64,000 bases of DNA from Eunapius fragilis (lineage: Eukaryota; Porifera; Demospongiae; Spongillida; Spongillidae): positions 4,322,978-4,386,977 of the forward strand of contig OY811987.1 in assembly GCA_963681505.1 (NCBI GenBank), read 5' to 3'. Under the pieces are notes generated by a model. It made no database searches. It was given only the letters and a program-made list of their open reading frames with translations, and had not been told where the DNA came from. Both the position numbers and the translations under genes were made by a program. This document shows positions 33,620 through 45,840 of this stretch, piece after piece (positions within the stretch are counted from its first letter, which is position 1; each line of letters opens with the position of its first letter).

Positions 33620-34520
33620 TTCATAGTTAGTTTATCCATCCGGGTACAAAATTCATGATAATTATGAATTAAATTGTCCGTACGGCGCGCGCCTCATTAG
33701 GCCATTCCAGCACGAGAGCCACTCTGGCACGCTACATACGTCACCGCTTTAGATATGTATATTAAGAGTGAGAAGGTTGGGGGCAGGGGGGCGGGGGCAA
33801 TAAAAAACAGGTGAGCGCACTCATATGGAGCGCACATGCGGTGGGAAGTTGTTTCCACACTTCGTGCTTTCGAACTCCAACACGCGTGATCTTCATAGAG
33901 ATGGCGGCAAAGAACGCATATTTTCCTTGCGTATAATACCATTCGTTACCTAGCTCTATATATAATAGCTAGCCTGGTGATGACGGTTGCTGTGTGTTAC
34001 TCATATAGCTGATCGTAACACAACCTCTGACGCAATGTACATGCATGTACCAAGGAAACATGCACGTTCGAACATATACTCTGGCGTGCATGCGCAGCCG
34101 CGTACATATATGCTGTCCTATAAGCCTGGCCGGACAGTGGTAACGTATGCACAGGTATTAATACTGTACATACACCAGGCCACCACCGGGTAACAAAGTT
34201 TACTTGGTCAACGTTATATATGACGTATTAATCAATGTACATGTATGCAATGAGACAATTTAACTCCGTTTTGAAAGGGATGGGTGCACGTTTTAAAATT
34301 TACATGCTATTTTTTCCTGCATGTATCCTATTTAGGTTTAAGTGCTCTACTCCCAGTCTTTGGTACTAAATTGTGCGCGATTGCCCATAGACGCCATGTA
34401 CAATAATTTTATTATGGATCGAATCCATGCCCGCAATTACAGGCCATGTCTTGCACAATACGGGAGGGGGGGGAGGGGAGGGGGGACGATATCTAACGGA
34501 AAAGAGGGAGGGGGAAGAAC
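33620..34520. other. No gene recognised
   Basis: Several short frames without domains. A G-rich run lies at about 34462-34485. Confidence 0.4.
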
Positions 34521-34531
34521 TCTTTCATTAA

Positions 34532-35828
34532 TGTTTAATCTCCCGCAATCCTTATTTAAGGATGGCCATCCTTAAATAAGGATGATGACCACTTTCTAAA
34601 AGAATGATGTACTCTTGATGCTTTGTTTTATATTAGTGATTCACTAGATTCAAGATCATGCAGATCAGTGATACTGCCGCGATTAAAACAGGTTTGGCTT
34701 GCTCAAAAACCGGTATTACAGTGTAAATACGGCGAAACCGCCATTTGCCGCTGGCGATATAGTAGTGAGCAAATTAACTCAAAGCAATGTATGGCAAGGA
34801 AGGACAGGCTTCTGGTAGCTCTAGGAGTAGAATATACGCTGACAGATGGATCTGTGGAAAAATATCCACGGCTTCAACAATCTACGCTCATGTACCGGCC
34901 ATGCAGTATACTTCCATGCAAAGATCGAAGCGATTGCATACATTCGAAAGCGTCAAGCTAAGTAACCCTGCTTAGATACCGAGGGAGCCACAGAAAGCGA
35001 CGGATGTAGTTCCTCAGTACGGATGGATGACATACATGTAGGCCCAGGTGACCAAAGCGGCAGCACTGCATGATTCGTCAAATGACAGTGACAGCGACAG
35101 CAACAGTAGGCTTAGGCAATGGTGTGGTCTCCTTGAGTCTAATTAATTAGGACTAAGCTACACTAAGCTCGAACACATATCGTATGCCAATTAGCAAATG
35201 GCAATGCTTCTTAGATCTCCCGACCCCCCCTTCAATGCACCATTGTATATGGTACTGTACTCAATGATAGAACTAGAAAGCACACCGTTCGATGGAGCGG
35301 CAGCAGAGCACTCACATGCAGTGCACGTGGTTTCAGTGAGGCTAGGGTACGTCCATGCTGGCGTTTGAGCAGAAGCAAGCATCTACATCAGTACACGTCA
35401 TTATACAAATGCTTGATATTAATTTTTAAGCGTTATGGTGTAAATAAGCATAACTTATTAACCACAAGTTATTTCTTCGATGAATCAGGTTGTGAGTATA
35501 GCTGGATCAACTGGCTATCAGAGAAAATCAAAAGTTTTAAAACTATTGTGGCTTTTATGGTCAATAATCTCTACTGTTGCGATCCTTAATTAAGGATGGT
35601 GTCAATCCTTAAATAAGGATGTGCCACTTCCTCCCTGTTTTACCACATGGACATTGATCATATTGACATCATTTAAAGTTTGTTATGGAGGCTAATCAGT
35701 ATACAATTGACTAATAGCATTTATTTTATCTTGCTTACTTGGTTAGCAAAAATATGTAATGTAAAAGATGATCCTTATTTAAGGATATTGACATCCTTAA
35801 ATAAGGATTTTTCCCTGGAGATTAAACA
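34532..35828. mobile_element. TTAA-flanked element with internal palindromes, about 1.3 kb
   Basis: TTAA lies at 34528-34531 and 35829-35832. The left end reads TGTTTAATCTCC and the right end GGAGATTAAACA, i.e. inverted termini. Just inside both ends is the palindrome pair ATCCTTATTTAAGGAT / ATCCTTAAATAAGGAT (34552-34585 and 35770-35808). A third, slightly diverged pair sits at 35582-35621. No transposase is recognisable inside; an open frame at 35365-35589 has no known domain. TTAA duplication suggests a piggyBac-type origin. Confidence 0.65.
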
Positions 35829-35839
35829 TTAACATTGAT

Positions 35840-38100
35840 TGGTAGACTCATGCCTCTTGAAATAGTAGTGAATCGCGCAATTGTTTATAGCTTGAACCCA
35901 TTCCACTGTGTTACAAATGTATGATGCAAGCAGCAGAAAGTTTTACTTTAGGGCGTAGTCGCTAGTTCCTCAAACGCTACGTTCCCAAAACGTTACGCTA
36001 GTCCCACGCAAACTGTACGTCAACGTTTGTTGCGTGCGACGCTAACTTTTTTTTGACCGCTACTGTAGATGCATCTTTATGGATAGACTTCTGTTCGTTT
36101 TATGGGAAGTATCCACTGCAATTAGAAAGTCCTTGGTGGAAATCTTGTTGTCGACAAAGACCTGTAGTATACTGAGGGAAAGTTCAAACAAACATTTGAA
36201 CAACGTGCATGCTGCTTGGTTATGGTTAATGGAATTCAACTACTTTGACTCAAGCATTCATCATAGAAAACTATCACAAGCTTGCACCAATATGAAGACA
36301 TATATATAAATAAACATTTTGAAACAGTACAAGTGTAACATGCATGCCAGCTGTGTGTCACTATTCCATTCAATGCACCTGCTCAGTCTTAATTCATCAG
36401 ATAAATAGTTTATTATTTACTTTATTTTGGGTACTGACAGTAGAACAATTGACGAATTGGGTAGCAGCCCTTTCACTAGCTTTGTGATGGTCGACGGCAG
36501 ACCGATTCAACATCTCAAAGCAACTTTGTATCCTTCAAAATGTTCAAGTGATCTACACTGCACTGGTGTATGTCTTGATTTGAGTCAGTTTAAACTTGTG
36601 GCACAGTGTGTTTTCTTGCGTAGGTGCACAAAAAACCATAAGCACATGAGTCCAGTACATGCAATACATCTGACCAGCACATATATATGCAACACACCCA
36701 TATGAATATGGGGAGGAAGGGGGGATGGGGGGCACAGCTGTTATCTATGTAAGGGATGAAGTAAAAATTTGCAAATCAATAGGTACAGGACCCCCAAAGG
36801 CAGATGTATAGACTGGTCAGTGCATTTATTAGTTGTGAGTGTTAAGTAAACATTTCCTCTCCACTGAAGCCAGGATAATAATATCGTATGTATAATCAAA
36901 GCATAGCAGCAGCGTACAATCATGCATGCATTGCTACATTCAAGCGCAGCTCACCAAATACATGCACTCAGCGTACACCATGTACAACCGATACCGTTGA
37001 TTTTCACGGACCTGTGTTCACTAATGAAATGTTTAGTGAATTTGAATTCATATTACGTAATCAGCCAAAAGAAAATGCTGTGTTCGTGACTAATTTTCTT
37101 GTTCCAAGATGTAAAATTCGTTCTGTAATAAGTGCTACGATCTTATTGGTTACTACTAAGCGCCAGCTTGGTGCATGCCATAATATGCATGCAACTACCT
37201 TGCCCTTAAAAACATTTAAAGATCTATTTGTTTTTTTAATAATACATCGTTATCTTGGGCAGTTTTTTTTTTGGAACACTTGCTGCATTTTGGCGCCCCC
37301 ACCGCCAATATTTAGATGCAATTTTTTATGCAATGTGAATATATCTTTAGAGCTGATTGCCATGTGCCCTGAGAGGATGCCCTAAGACGATGGTAATGTA
37401 TCCTTTCAGAGAAGGTAATAACCATAAATGTATTTTCAAACCCCTTCAAAGAAGACCATAGACAATTTTTTGGAACCGTTTTATAGAATATATTCACAGT
37501 TGACCGTTCGCATCAAAAAATGCATTAACTGACAGCTTTATACTATTATAATGCATTACCTTTTTTTAATACACATAAATTGAAATAACTGCGTATTTTT
37601 TGCTGGAGAGAGTGTGCTCAGCTGGCAGCATTATGAAGCAAGAGCCCTGAAATCGAACGTTCTAGCAGAATTGTAGCTATTGTTTTCTCATCCCCATTTT
37701 GTTGCAACTTTCCAGCGAAAAAGGCCATAAAACATATTCTCAAATTATCTGACATTCTAAAAGACACCTTACGTCCTCTAAAACTCCCTTTTTAATTAGT
37801 CTGTCCATCATGGAGTTACGCCTGAATTCTGATTTGCATAAACTTTAATTGCACATGTGTACTTAGATGCCCGATTTATTGCATCGCATTATAGGCCCCA
37901 TTTTCACTGCAACGATCTCAATTACTTCTTATAAAATCACCTGAGCAGTACAAAATTATAAAAACTCTTATCCAAAGTAATGCACATCTAGCCACAAAAA
38001 TTGAGATTGTGGACATCATTCATTATCATTAGCAGGTAGCCATGATTACAAAATGGCACCACTATTCATAAGGCACATGGGCTCACACTAATACTTATCA
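35840..38100. other. No gene recognised; weak frames and a repeat copy
   Basis: A frame at 36427-36705 (+) follows an acceptor-like CTGACAG and reads a mixed, non-repetitive peptide (SSPFTSFVMVDGRPIQHL) of unknown family. A longer frame at 36888-37385 (+) has no domain. Bases 37700-37960 carry a diverged copy of one arm of the foldback element at 19974-20490. Confidence 0.45.
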
Positions 38101-38118
38101 GTCCACTCAACAGTTAAA

Positions 38119-41100
38119 TTAAGATGATTCCATGAGATCTAGAGGATCACGAAAATTTTTAACGGAATATGATGTAACTGGTATCTGATGCAAGACAGCT
38201 TCAAATGATTCATTCATTTCACCTTGCATAGGAGTGTATTCAGTGACTTGGCCTAAGGTGGAGATCTGTGCCATGCACATATTCTTTATAGCCATAAATA
38301 TGGGAGAGATTAAACTTGCAGAGATCATGATTCCAGATAGGCCTACTAAAAACCCAACAGTGATGGCAATATAATGACTGTCGCTACCATTAGATAGGAT
38401 ATATGACATTGTCAAAGCTAAGATGGCATAATTGAGAAAATAAATAGAGTCTATCCAATTGTAGATATCAGTGAAGATCTTATTCCTCACCTTCAATGGC
38501 TCCTCAAATGGTTTGGCACATGCTTGAATAAACATAAAAATGACCATAATGACTCCATGTATGTACATGAGTAAATATGGGCGGTCTGAACTGTAAACTG
38601 GAGTTGGTATATAAAGTATAACTAAAAGCCAAAGCCTCACCCCAAGCCAGCTTCGCCACACCCCTTTATAAGATGCAAAGTATGCATCATTCATGGGCTT
38701 GAATAGGTTGGCTTTTTGGTGGAGCCAGTTGAAGAGCCTGTTGTGGTCACTGAACCTACCAACGATGGGAATAAGAGTGAGAGTGAATGAGTAGGGGAGG
38801 ATGAAGAACACACTTGTTGCTATGGCTAGGCAAAATAGAGGGAGGTGTCTCCCTTCAAGATAGCGAATTGTTCCATCATAAAACCACACACGAAATTGTG
38901 TGCCATCATCAACTATCACAGTTGCATAAGTAAGAATATCGATCACTGTCCTCAGCAGTTTGGAATAGGACAGATAGATGAGAGTGGCCAGTACGCTCAC
39001 TGCTCTTTTTCCAACAAAGTGACTGAACCTATTGAGATAATGATTTGAAACGTTTGGTCCTGTAGACTGACTAAGCCAGAATCGGCACGCCATAATAACA
39101 ATGATGGTGAGTGCAAGAAGGTAGACTGGGAACACAAACTGAAGGCCTGTCTTGGCGGCATCATCCATGCCATTATAGAAGCAGAGTGGAAACCCAAGAT
39201 CAAGGTTGATGAATGAAATGAGGATTTGAAAAGGCTTCAACAATGGCTGGTTGAAGTAAATGGAAGAGTTCACTTGAACAACATTTGCATAAAAGATGAG
39301 GCCATAGATGGTTCCCTGGGTCACAGTTATGTTGAGTGCAAAGAGGACAGCAACCAGCACAATACCAAGTGTACCATACAAGAGTATGGTGAGGAGCCAC
39401 AGATCAGAGCAAACCTGACACTGAGTTGATCCAAACAAAACACTTAGGTTGGTACGGCAATGACCACAGAGAAGACCATGGCGATTTTTGTCACATAATT
39501 CACCAGGTGTAACTAAGGAGAGCTTATAATGCCTCAATCTGCAGTAATCTATGGGACATGTGTAGGCAAGAGCAAGATGATTATGTGTCGCATTATTGTA
39601 CACACCAATCCACTGGTTGTCATGTCTGGTCACAGTGCCGTTAGCTACATCACAGTTCACCATGTATGATATTAAAAAGGATGAGCAATTACACATTAGG
39701 TAACCTTCTGAGTTTGTCACTAGCACAAACCCAGGGTCACATGGCTGCAGCGTGATCTGCAAAGTGATTGGAATTCCATTGAAAGTGGAAAGCTGGAGGG
39801 TGATAACAGTATTCTCCTGCCCATAGATTTGGTACTGCAATGTGTCACACGATTTTCCAATCCATTGCACATTTTGTTGAGGTGCAAGGCTGACATTGCG
39901 ACTGTTTGTTGGAACATTAGTATATACAACAGCTGGAGAGGTGTTATTATCAGAGTCTACAGAAGTGGCAGTAATTCGAACTGTCCTTCCTGGGGTAGTG
40001 GAAATATTGCACAGCGCACTGCTCAACATCTCGCCCTGAGTGGTATCATTGCAAGAACAAAGAATAGTGCGTACTGGGAGAGAGAGTATTTGGAGGGCAG
40101 ATGAATTAGGTGAGAAGTTGAAAACACGGCTATAGTATGCTGAAGGGTACATGAAATAAAAGCTGCTATTCTTATACTGCATTTCTTCAGGGAATGTTAA
40201 TGAGCAATGATAGATAGGTGCTGCGTAAATGGATTGACCTGCTACGAATGCATTGTTACCACTGAAGGTTATGGAGTAGTTCTCCTTTTGGCCAATAAAA
40301 TGAATAGCACATAATATATATAAAAAGTTTACATTTTTTGGAACGCTTGGGTCTCCCTGTATGTAGATGGCACCACCATATGTGGTGGCTGTGTTGCCAT
40401 CAAATACTACATTGCTACCTTCATTAAAATATAGTTGGCCATTATTCAAAAGATTTATGGCTCCACCACTCTCCCCCATGTTGTTTTTGAACAACACATT
40501 TCCACTTACGTAAAGATTACCTGCAAACCCTTGTATAGCTCCTTGAGGGGAATTTCCCACAAACTGGCCTCCTGAGATGTAGACTTTGCTAACTTCTCTG
40601 TAACATACAGCTGCCCCCACATCCTGTTCAGCAAGACAGGAAGAACAGCCGTTTTCTAGAACTAGGAGGTCACTCAGTTGTAGAAAATATGTCTCGGAAC
40701 TATCAGCTTGGCGATAGTTTCCAGCATAGATGGCGGCTCCATTGTGCGCACTGTTTTTCTGTAGGGTGGTCTGAATGATTACCATTTTTGAAAGGTGGCA
40801 TGAATTAAAGATATATATGGCTCCGCCAACAGTTGCACCGTTGTTGGCGAACACGCAATTTTTTATGTACATTGTCAGGTTTTCTGGTATACTTACAATG
40901 TCATGTTCTTGATCACGACAGGATTCAAGTGAGCTAATGGCTCCTCCCCTATCCCCTGCCACGTTATCTGTAAATACGCAGTCATATATTAAAATGAAAT
41001 AATTATTTTCCACGCATATGGCGCCCCCATAAGTATTTGCAAAATTTCTAGAAAACGTGCTGTTCGCGATTTTTATGTAGGAGTGGAATGCTTTAAGAGC

Positions 41101-41880
41101 ACCACCGTTTGATAAAACAAAGGTGTTGCTAGTAATGGTGGCTCTTGACATTAGCACTATAATAGCACCAATCTCCGAAGATTGATTGTAGAACACGGAG
41201 TCAGTTATCACCGCATCTGATTCATAGACGCTCAAGCCTGAACCAATATTATTTGAGTTGTGGTATGTCATATTTGCGAACAAGCATCCCTGCACGGTCA
41301 GTGTCTTAACACCACAGAACACTGCTCCTGAGCAGGCGGTGCAATTAAAAAACTGAACGTCATTCAGTACAGCCTGGTCCATCTCAAACCCATATATTCC
41401 TAAACCGGAGAAATTTTTTATAGTTACGTGTTGTATCGAGATGGAGGAGAGTTGGAAGCAAAAAGCCAGAGGTATGTTGAGAACGTTGGAACCTCCGGTA
41501 GTTACACGATAAGGTAAATTTATCGTTGTGTCTTGGCCACAACCGACAAATGTAATCTCAGCGATGATCAGATTTTTTACAAACCAGAAATTAAATCCAC
41601 GGCCGGAGTCAATACAACGAACGACAGTGAGGTCTCTCCCTGTTCCTGTTATGGTTATGTCCTGCAAGTTTGTAATTGAACAAGAAGGTCCGCCAGATAT
41701 CACGTGCTCTCCGGATTGTAATTGCAATGAAGTGCCGCTGGACAACTTAGATCTATCGCAGAGGTAGCTCTCGAGCGTAGAGGTAGGACCAGAGGGAATG
41801 TGAACTGTGGCGTAGTTTCCGGAGGATATCACTACCACCACCAGGGAACACATTGCTATTATTAGCGCCACACGAACCAT
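38119..41880 (-). CDS. Intronless beta-helix plus multi-pass membrane protein (Pmp-like)
   Basis: 1253 codons without an intron. Residues 1 to about 24 form a signal peptide (MVRVALIIAMCSLVVVVISS). Residues about 30-560 carry the repeat pattern of right-handed parallel beta-helix proteins with polymorphic-outer-membrane-protein-like motifs. Examples are GGAI and N-F-x-N-x-A (SGGAINLLNNGQL, NTATTYGGAIYIQGD, FANTYGGAICVEN, NNGATVGGAIYIFN). There are many Asn-x-Ser/Thr sites, as expected for an extracellular glycoprotein. A Cys-rich linker lies near 790-830 (ELCDKNRHGLLCGHC, then C--C). From about 828 to 1193 come nine or ten hydrophobic segments (LWLLTILLYGTLGIVLVAV and TSVFFILPYSFTLTLIPIV among them). 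A cytoplasmic tail of about 60 residues follows. I recall sponge genomes having many proteins of this architecture; the function is unknown (adhesion, recognition and receptor roles are all guesses). The start ATG at 41880 directly precedes the signal peptide. Confidence 0.9.
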   Translation of the reverse strand: MVRVALIIAMCSLVVVVISSGNYATVHIPSGPTSTLESYLCDRSKLSSGTSLQLQSGEHVISGGPSCSITNLQDITITGTGRDLTVVRCIDSGRGFNFWFVKNLIIAEITFVGCGQDTTINLPYRVTTGGSNVLNIPLAFCFQLSSISIQHVTIKNFSGLGIYGFEMDQAVLNDVQFFNCTACSGAVFCGVKTLTVQGCLFANMTYHNSNNIGSGLSVYESDAVITDSVFYNQSSEIGAIIVLMSRATITSNTFVLSNGGALKAFHSYIKIANSTFSRNFANTYGGAICVENNYFILIYDCVFTDNVAGDRGGAISSLESCRDQEHDIVSIPENLTMYIKNCVFANNGATVGGAIYIFNSCHLSKMVIIQTTLQKNSAHNGAAIYAGNYRQADSSETYFLQLSDLLVLENGCSSCLAEQDVGAAVCYREVSKVYISGGQFVGNSPQGAIQGFAGNLYVSGNVLFKNNMGESGGAINLLNNGQLYFNEGSNVVFDGNTATTYGGAIYIQGDPSVPKNVNFLYILCAIHFIGQKENYSITFSGNNAFVAGQSIYAAPIYHCSLTFPEEMQYKNSSFYFMYPSAYYSRVFNFSPNSSALQILSLPVRTILCSCNDTTQGEMLSSALCNISTTPGRTVRITATSVDSDNNTSPAVVYTNVPTNSRNVSLAPQQNVQWIGKSCDTLQYQIYGQENTVITLQLSTFNGIPITLQITLQPCDPGFVLVTNSEGYLMCNCSSFLISYMVNCDVANGTVTRHDNQWIGVYNNATHNHLALAYTCPIDYCRLRHYKLSLVTPGELCDKNRHGLLCGHCRTNLSVLFGSTQCQVCSDLWLLTILLYGTLGIVLVAVLFALNITVTQGTIYGLIFYANVVQVNSSIYFNQPLLKPFQILISFINLDLGFPLCFYNGMDDAAKTGLQFVFPVYLLALTIIVIMACRFWLSQSTGPNVSNHYLNRFSHFVGKRAVSVLATLIYLSYSKLLRTVIDILTYATVIVDDGTQFRVWFYDGTIRYLEGRHLPLFCLAIATSVFFILPYSFTLTLIPIVGRFSDHNRLFNWLHQKANLFKPMNDAYFASYKGVWRSWLGVRLWLLVILYIPTPVYSSDRPYLLMYIHGVIMVIFMFIQACAKPFEEPLKVRNKIFTDIYNWIDSIYFLNYAILALTMSYILSNGSDSHYIAITVGFLVGLSGIMISASLISPIFMAIKNMCMAQISTLGQVTEYTPMQGEMNESFEAVLHQIPVTSYSVKNFRDPLDLMESS

Positions 41881-42267
41881 AGATATTGGAGTATGTAGTA
41901 TCTATGCACGAACACTGTACACCATGGCCAATTGCGCACGGACTTAGCACGCGTACGATTGCAACTCATGGCTCTTAAATACTCACCGTAGGTTTCTGTG
42001 TAAAGGGCAAGTTTATAATAATAAGTAATTCATGCTAGGATATTATTAAATGGCGTTCAGTTGATATTCTGTCACGGAGGTGTTTGCTGAAAACTTAGAA
42101 TTCTGCACACAAAGCTTGTGTTGCATAAACAATGATAGCTGTAGTTGAAAAATTCTTCTTTTAACCACTATTTTCTTATAACCCAATTAAATTTTCTTTC
42201 GACCACTTATTTCTTAGAACCCAACTTACATGGTACCTTGAGCTTGGTAGATCTGCAAGACAATTAA

Positions 42268-43000
42268 TGTCTAATGTCCTGAGTGTCTACCCGGGGGTAC
42301 AATTGGACACCCGGGTGGACAGCAAAAAAGTTTTTGCCGTTCGGTCATGGAAGGGACCTAGTGGCATTTAACGGTACCGGCTTATAGAACCAATCTTTCT
42401 AGGATCGGGCCGAGATAAGTAAGGCTTAAATCCTTTCGATACCCGTGAAACGAGCCGTGCTAGCGGACCTACATTGTATATCCATTACGCTCCGTGCGGT
42501 ACTTACCATACAGATAGTAAAATAGCTGTTTCTCTGGACTAGTGTTTGTCAACAAAAGGTTATTGAGAGCTTTCAACTGTCTGTTTAGGCCTATATGTTT
42601 AAAATGACATGTACGCATATAGACTATACTCGTACAGGCCTAAACAGACAGCTGAAAGCTCTCTATCACTTTTAGATGACAAACACTAGTCCAGAGAAAC
42701 AGTTATTTTACTGTTTGTATGAACGTTGGCAAAAAAAAAAACTTACCTTACGTAGCTCGTATACGATATGTACGTACCGCACGGGGTGTAATGGATAGGT
42801 CCGCCTGCACGGCTCGTTTTACGGGTATCGAAAGGATTTAAGCCTTACTTATCTCGATCCGATCCTTAAAAGACTTGTTCTATAAGTCAGTACCGTTAAA
42901 TGCAATTAGGCCACTTCCATGACCGAACGGCAAAAACGTTTTTTGCTGTCCACCCAGGTGTCCAATTGTACCCCCGGGTAGACACTCAGGACAATAAACA
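42268..43000. mobile_element. 733-bp near-complete hairpin element flanked by TTAA
   Basis: TTAA lies at 42264-42267 and 43001-43004. The left arm (42268 to about 42605) and right arm (about 42640-43000) are inverted copies over almost their whole length. GTGTCTACCCGGGGGTACAA pairs with TTGTACCCCCGGGTAGACAC, GGACTAGTGTTTGTCA with TGACAAACACTAGTCC, and AGGCCTAAACAGACAG with CTGTCTGTTTAGGCCT. The loop is about 35 bp. It starts about 390 bp upstream of the beta-helix protein's ATG, so it may lie in or beside that promoter. Confidence 0.85.
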
Positions 43001-43198
43001 TTAAACAGCTGTGAAAAAGGATGCGATGTGTACATTAAATATTGTGAGGTGCCATTTATGATCAATTTGTGTTCATGCCGGTGAACATGTGACACATAAT
43101 ATTAAAAAATTTTGACGCTTTAAATCTACATCAAGCATGTTGTACTAGAATGTAAGTGCATGACTAATCACAAATCAATACTTGAATCAAGAATCATG

Positions 43199-43222
43199 AC
43201 ACACACACACACACATACACGC

Positions 43223-43312
<90 letters not shown>
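43199..43312. repeat. (CA)n microsatellite, about 110 bp
   Basis: An almost pure CA run, interrupted near 43215-43228 by TACACGCACACG. Frames through it (HTHTHT) are artefacts. Confidence 0.95.
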
Positions 43313-43313
<1 letters not shown>

Positions 43314-43319
43314 GGTATA

Positions 43320-45840
43320 CCACACACCTGGAAATACACCTGCTGATAAACAAAGAATTGACGACCAATAACTATAACAAAAATGAAATGCAATTCCAAA
43401 CTATTCGTCTTTGTGTTGTCATTCGGTGTCATCATACACTCAATGGTATATTCTCGGTTGTTCCTCTCATGTGAGTTCACATTTTGAATAAAATGATGCT
43501 GCATCAATCCTATATGGAACTGTCATGACAATAATCGTCTTCCCTAAATTTGACCTATAGGATTAATTAAACACTGGCAGCTAAAATTTGTACAGTTAGA
43601 CATAATTTCGTTTGCCAATTTTTGTAGCCTATAGAAACAGTGCACCTCGTCTGTTTCCTGATCATTATTTTATTTACAAGACCATATTTGGAAATTGGGA
43701 AGGGTGTAAAGATGCCTTTCATGTTTAGATGCTCTGACATTTTGCTTAGAACAAAATGGAAACAACTTTCCATTTGCGAATGCATAGGTAATACAAACAG
43801 CACTCAAAAGAGATGCCTTTCGACTGGCACTGTCTGTATCTTCAGCAAAATACAATTTCCACATTGTATCATGAAACTCAGGCCTAACTAATAGTCACTG
43901 TCTCCTCCTTGTGGCAATTATTGCTTCTTCAGATAGTGATACTGTTAGCCATGGATCACTGCTGTCATAAATTTCTAGACACGGTGACATGGTACTATGC
44001 TACAGCAGGCTTTTCCAACAAGCTTGACAGAAAGGAAGTGATCTTTCTGCAGCCAGCACTATTTGGGCTGGAAAACTGTGCCATTGGCATGGGATATCTA
44101 CAGGAAACTTTCTCTCTCTCACCTTGCTAATTTCATTTCTCTTCACCCTACAAACCAGACTACAGGCTATAGGTAATCAATGATATCAATGGTCTTTGTC
44201 AGATCTGTTGCCAGGCCTATCCTATAGGCAGCCGTGGTCAATATATATTGATATATTTGTTCATTATCTAGGGCCTCTAGGCGACATGTACAGACTGTAA
44301 AATACATTTTAAAAGTATTTAATTCATTGTCAAAGCTCTAAGTCACAAAAGCGATAACTATTAATAGTAAAATGAATAAAGGTGGATTGATTTACTGGTT
44401 TGAACCTAACTGTATTATCAATTTAACAGATAAATTCGAATCAGTTATAATTGCTGGGAATTATTAATCCATATCAGATATATATATATATATATAATAA
44501 CATTTTAAAAACTACAATATACACTACAGCATATAAGGGATCACAGTCACGAATGTGTTTTTCTTGTTAACGTTTCTGCTGTAAACAGCAGTTCCCATAT
44601 GCGTCCGTCTTGCCCTACTAGTCTACTACGCCACAGAGTAAGTATGATTGACCATGTACGCCCGTTCGTTAATTATTCATGTATCATGACGTGACCTTAT
44701 GACAAAAGTAAAGGGGCCGACGCAGGGTTTCAGCGACGTGGGGTCCAATAGAGCTCTTTCATGGTCACATGACGCGTGGGCTTTAATTGCTTTATTGTCC
44801 GCTATATTGGTGCTCGGAAATATAGTTTGGTACTTTTGATACATATAACTCGCGCTCCGAGGACACAAGTATTTACAAATGTTAGTCATGTGTTAGACCA
44901 CAATAATATATAGTTAAATAACACTCTGTAGTAGTCCCATACTTCTCCGAGCACCAATATGGCGGACTAATTAGAAGATGAATCCTGTTAACGCGATGAA
45001 AGTAGTATGGTGATATGTATTCCATCAAGCGGTCATTTTAGAATGAAAAATTCCACATGCACCTGATAGTTTTAAATATCTGGTGAACAATATCTGCACA
45101 CTACCAGATTCTACTACAGTCTCTGGCGCAAAGGCTGTATTAGTACCATGATATGCATATTGCGTGCACTACTTTGTGTATACAACACAACTCAGCTCTT
45201 GCCCACTGAAGTCAAATGGAAGACAAAGGCTTGGGTGGTTGTCGATCTCGATGGTATAGAATAACAGGCCATCATCGTTTGCTTTAGTGCCTTTATAATA
45301 CTTCGCGTCTTCATCAACACGTCAGTACTGAGTTTGAGGTTATGATTAAAGTAGTTGCTCGTGAGATATCCTTGGTACTCCTTTTTCCAGCCAACAGGTC
45401 AGCACACCAGGGATCATTATCGTCGATGTGCGGCCAGCCACCTCGCACAATGCACATGGTACTTTCAAATCGTGTAAGTTACTAGCTCAGTGGTTTCATA
45501 TACTCAGCGTACAACTGATATCACTGTGCCAAAGAAGCGTTATCCACTGAGCGTATACGCTTGTTATACACACGTTATACGCTCCGGTGAATTCACAGCG
45601 TATACTCCTCGAGTATAATAATCATTATCACTCCATATGCGCATGTTATCCACTACCGTGGTAAAACAGTTATTTACTAGCTGTGGAAAACACTATGCAT
45701 AACAACTAATTTTGTATCAAGGTCTCGCATAGTACGTATACTCCTCGATTCAAGGCAATTTTAGTCAACTGTTTCTCACATGCATATCTTTGCTCGTTCC
45801 AGGAATATCATAGCTGATAAACAATATTAAATTTTAAAAA
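43320..45840. other. No gene recognised; one short hairpin
   Basis: An inverted pair GTCCGCTATATTGGTGCTCGGA (about 44797-44818) / TCCGAGCACCAATATGGCGGAC (about 44946-44967) encloses about 125 bp and may be a small MITE. No exon recognised. TA-rich runs lie at 44478-44498. Confidence 0.5.

Noticed and set aside
34412-34445. tRNA-like words (GGATCGAATCC)
   Set aside because: No cloverleaf with matching acceptor and anticodon arms could be built around it.
38119-41880. Bacterial contamination or recent horizontal transfer of a Pmp gene
   Set aside because: The C-terminal half is a multi-pass membrane domain unlike a bacterial autotransporter barrel, and it is embedded in continuous animal-type repeat DNA. 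Sponges are recalled to have many such genes.
43160-43507. Open frames through the CA repeat (poly His-Thr, poly Cys-Val)
   Set aside because: Any frame through (CA)n stays open on both strands; artefact. The same applies at 30721-31118 and 60546-60926.
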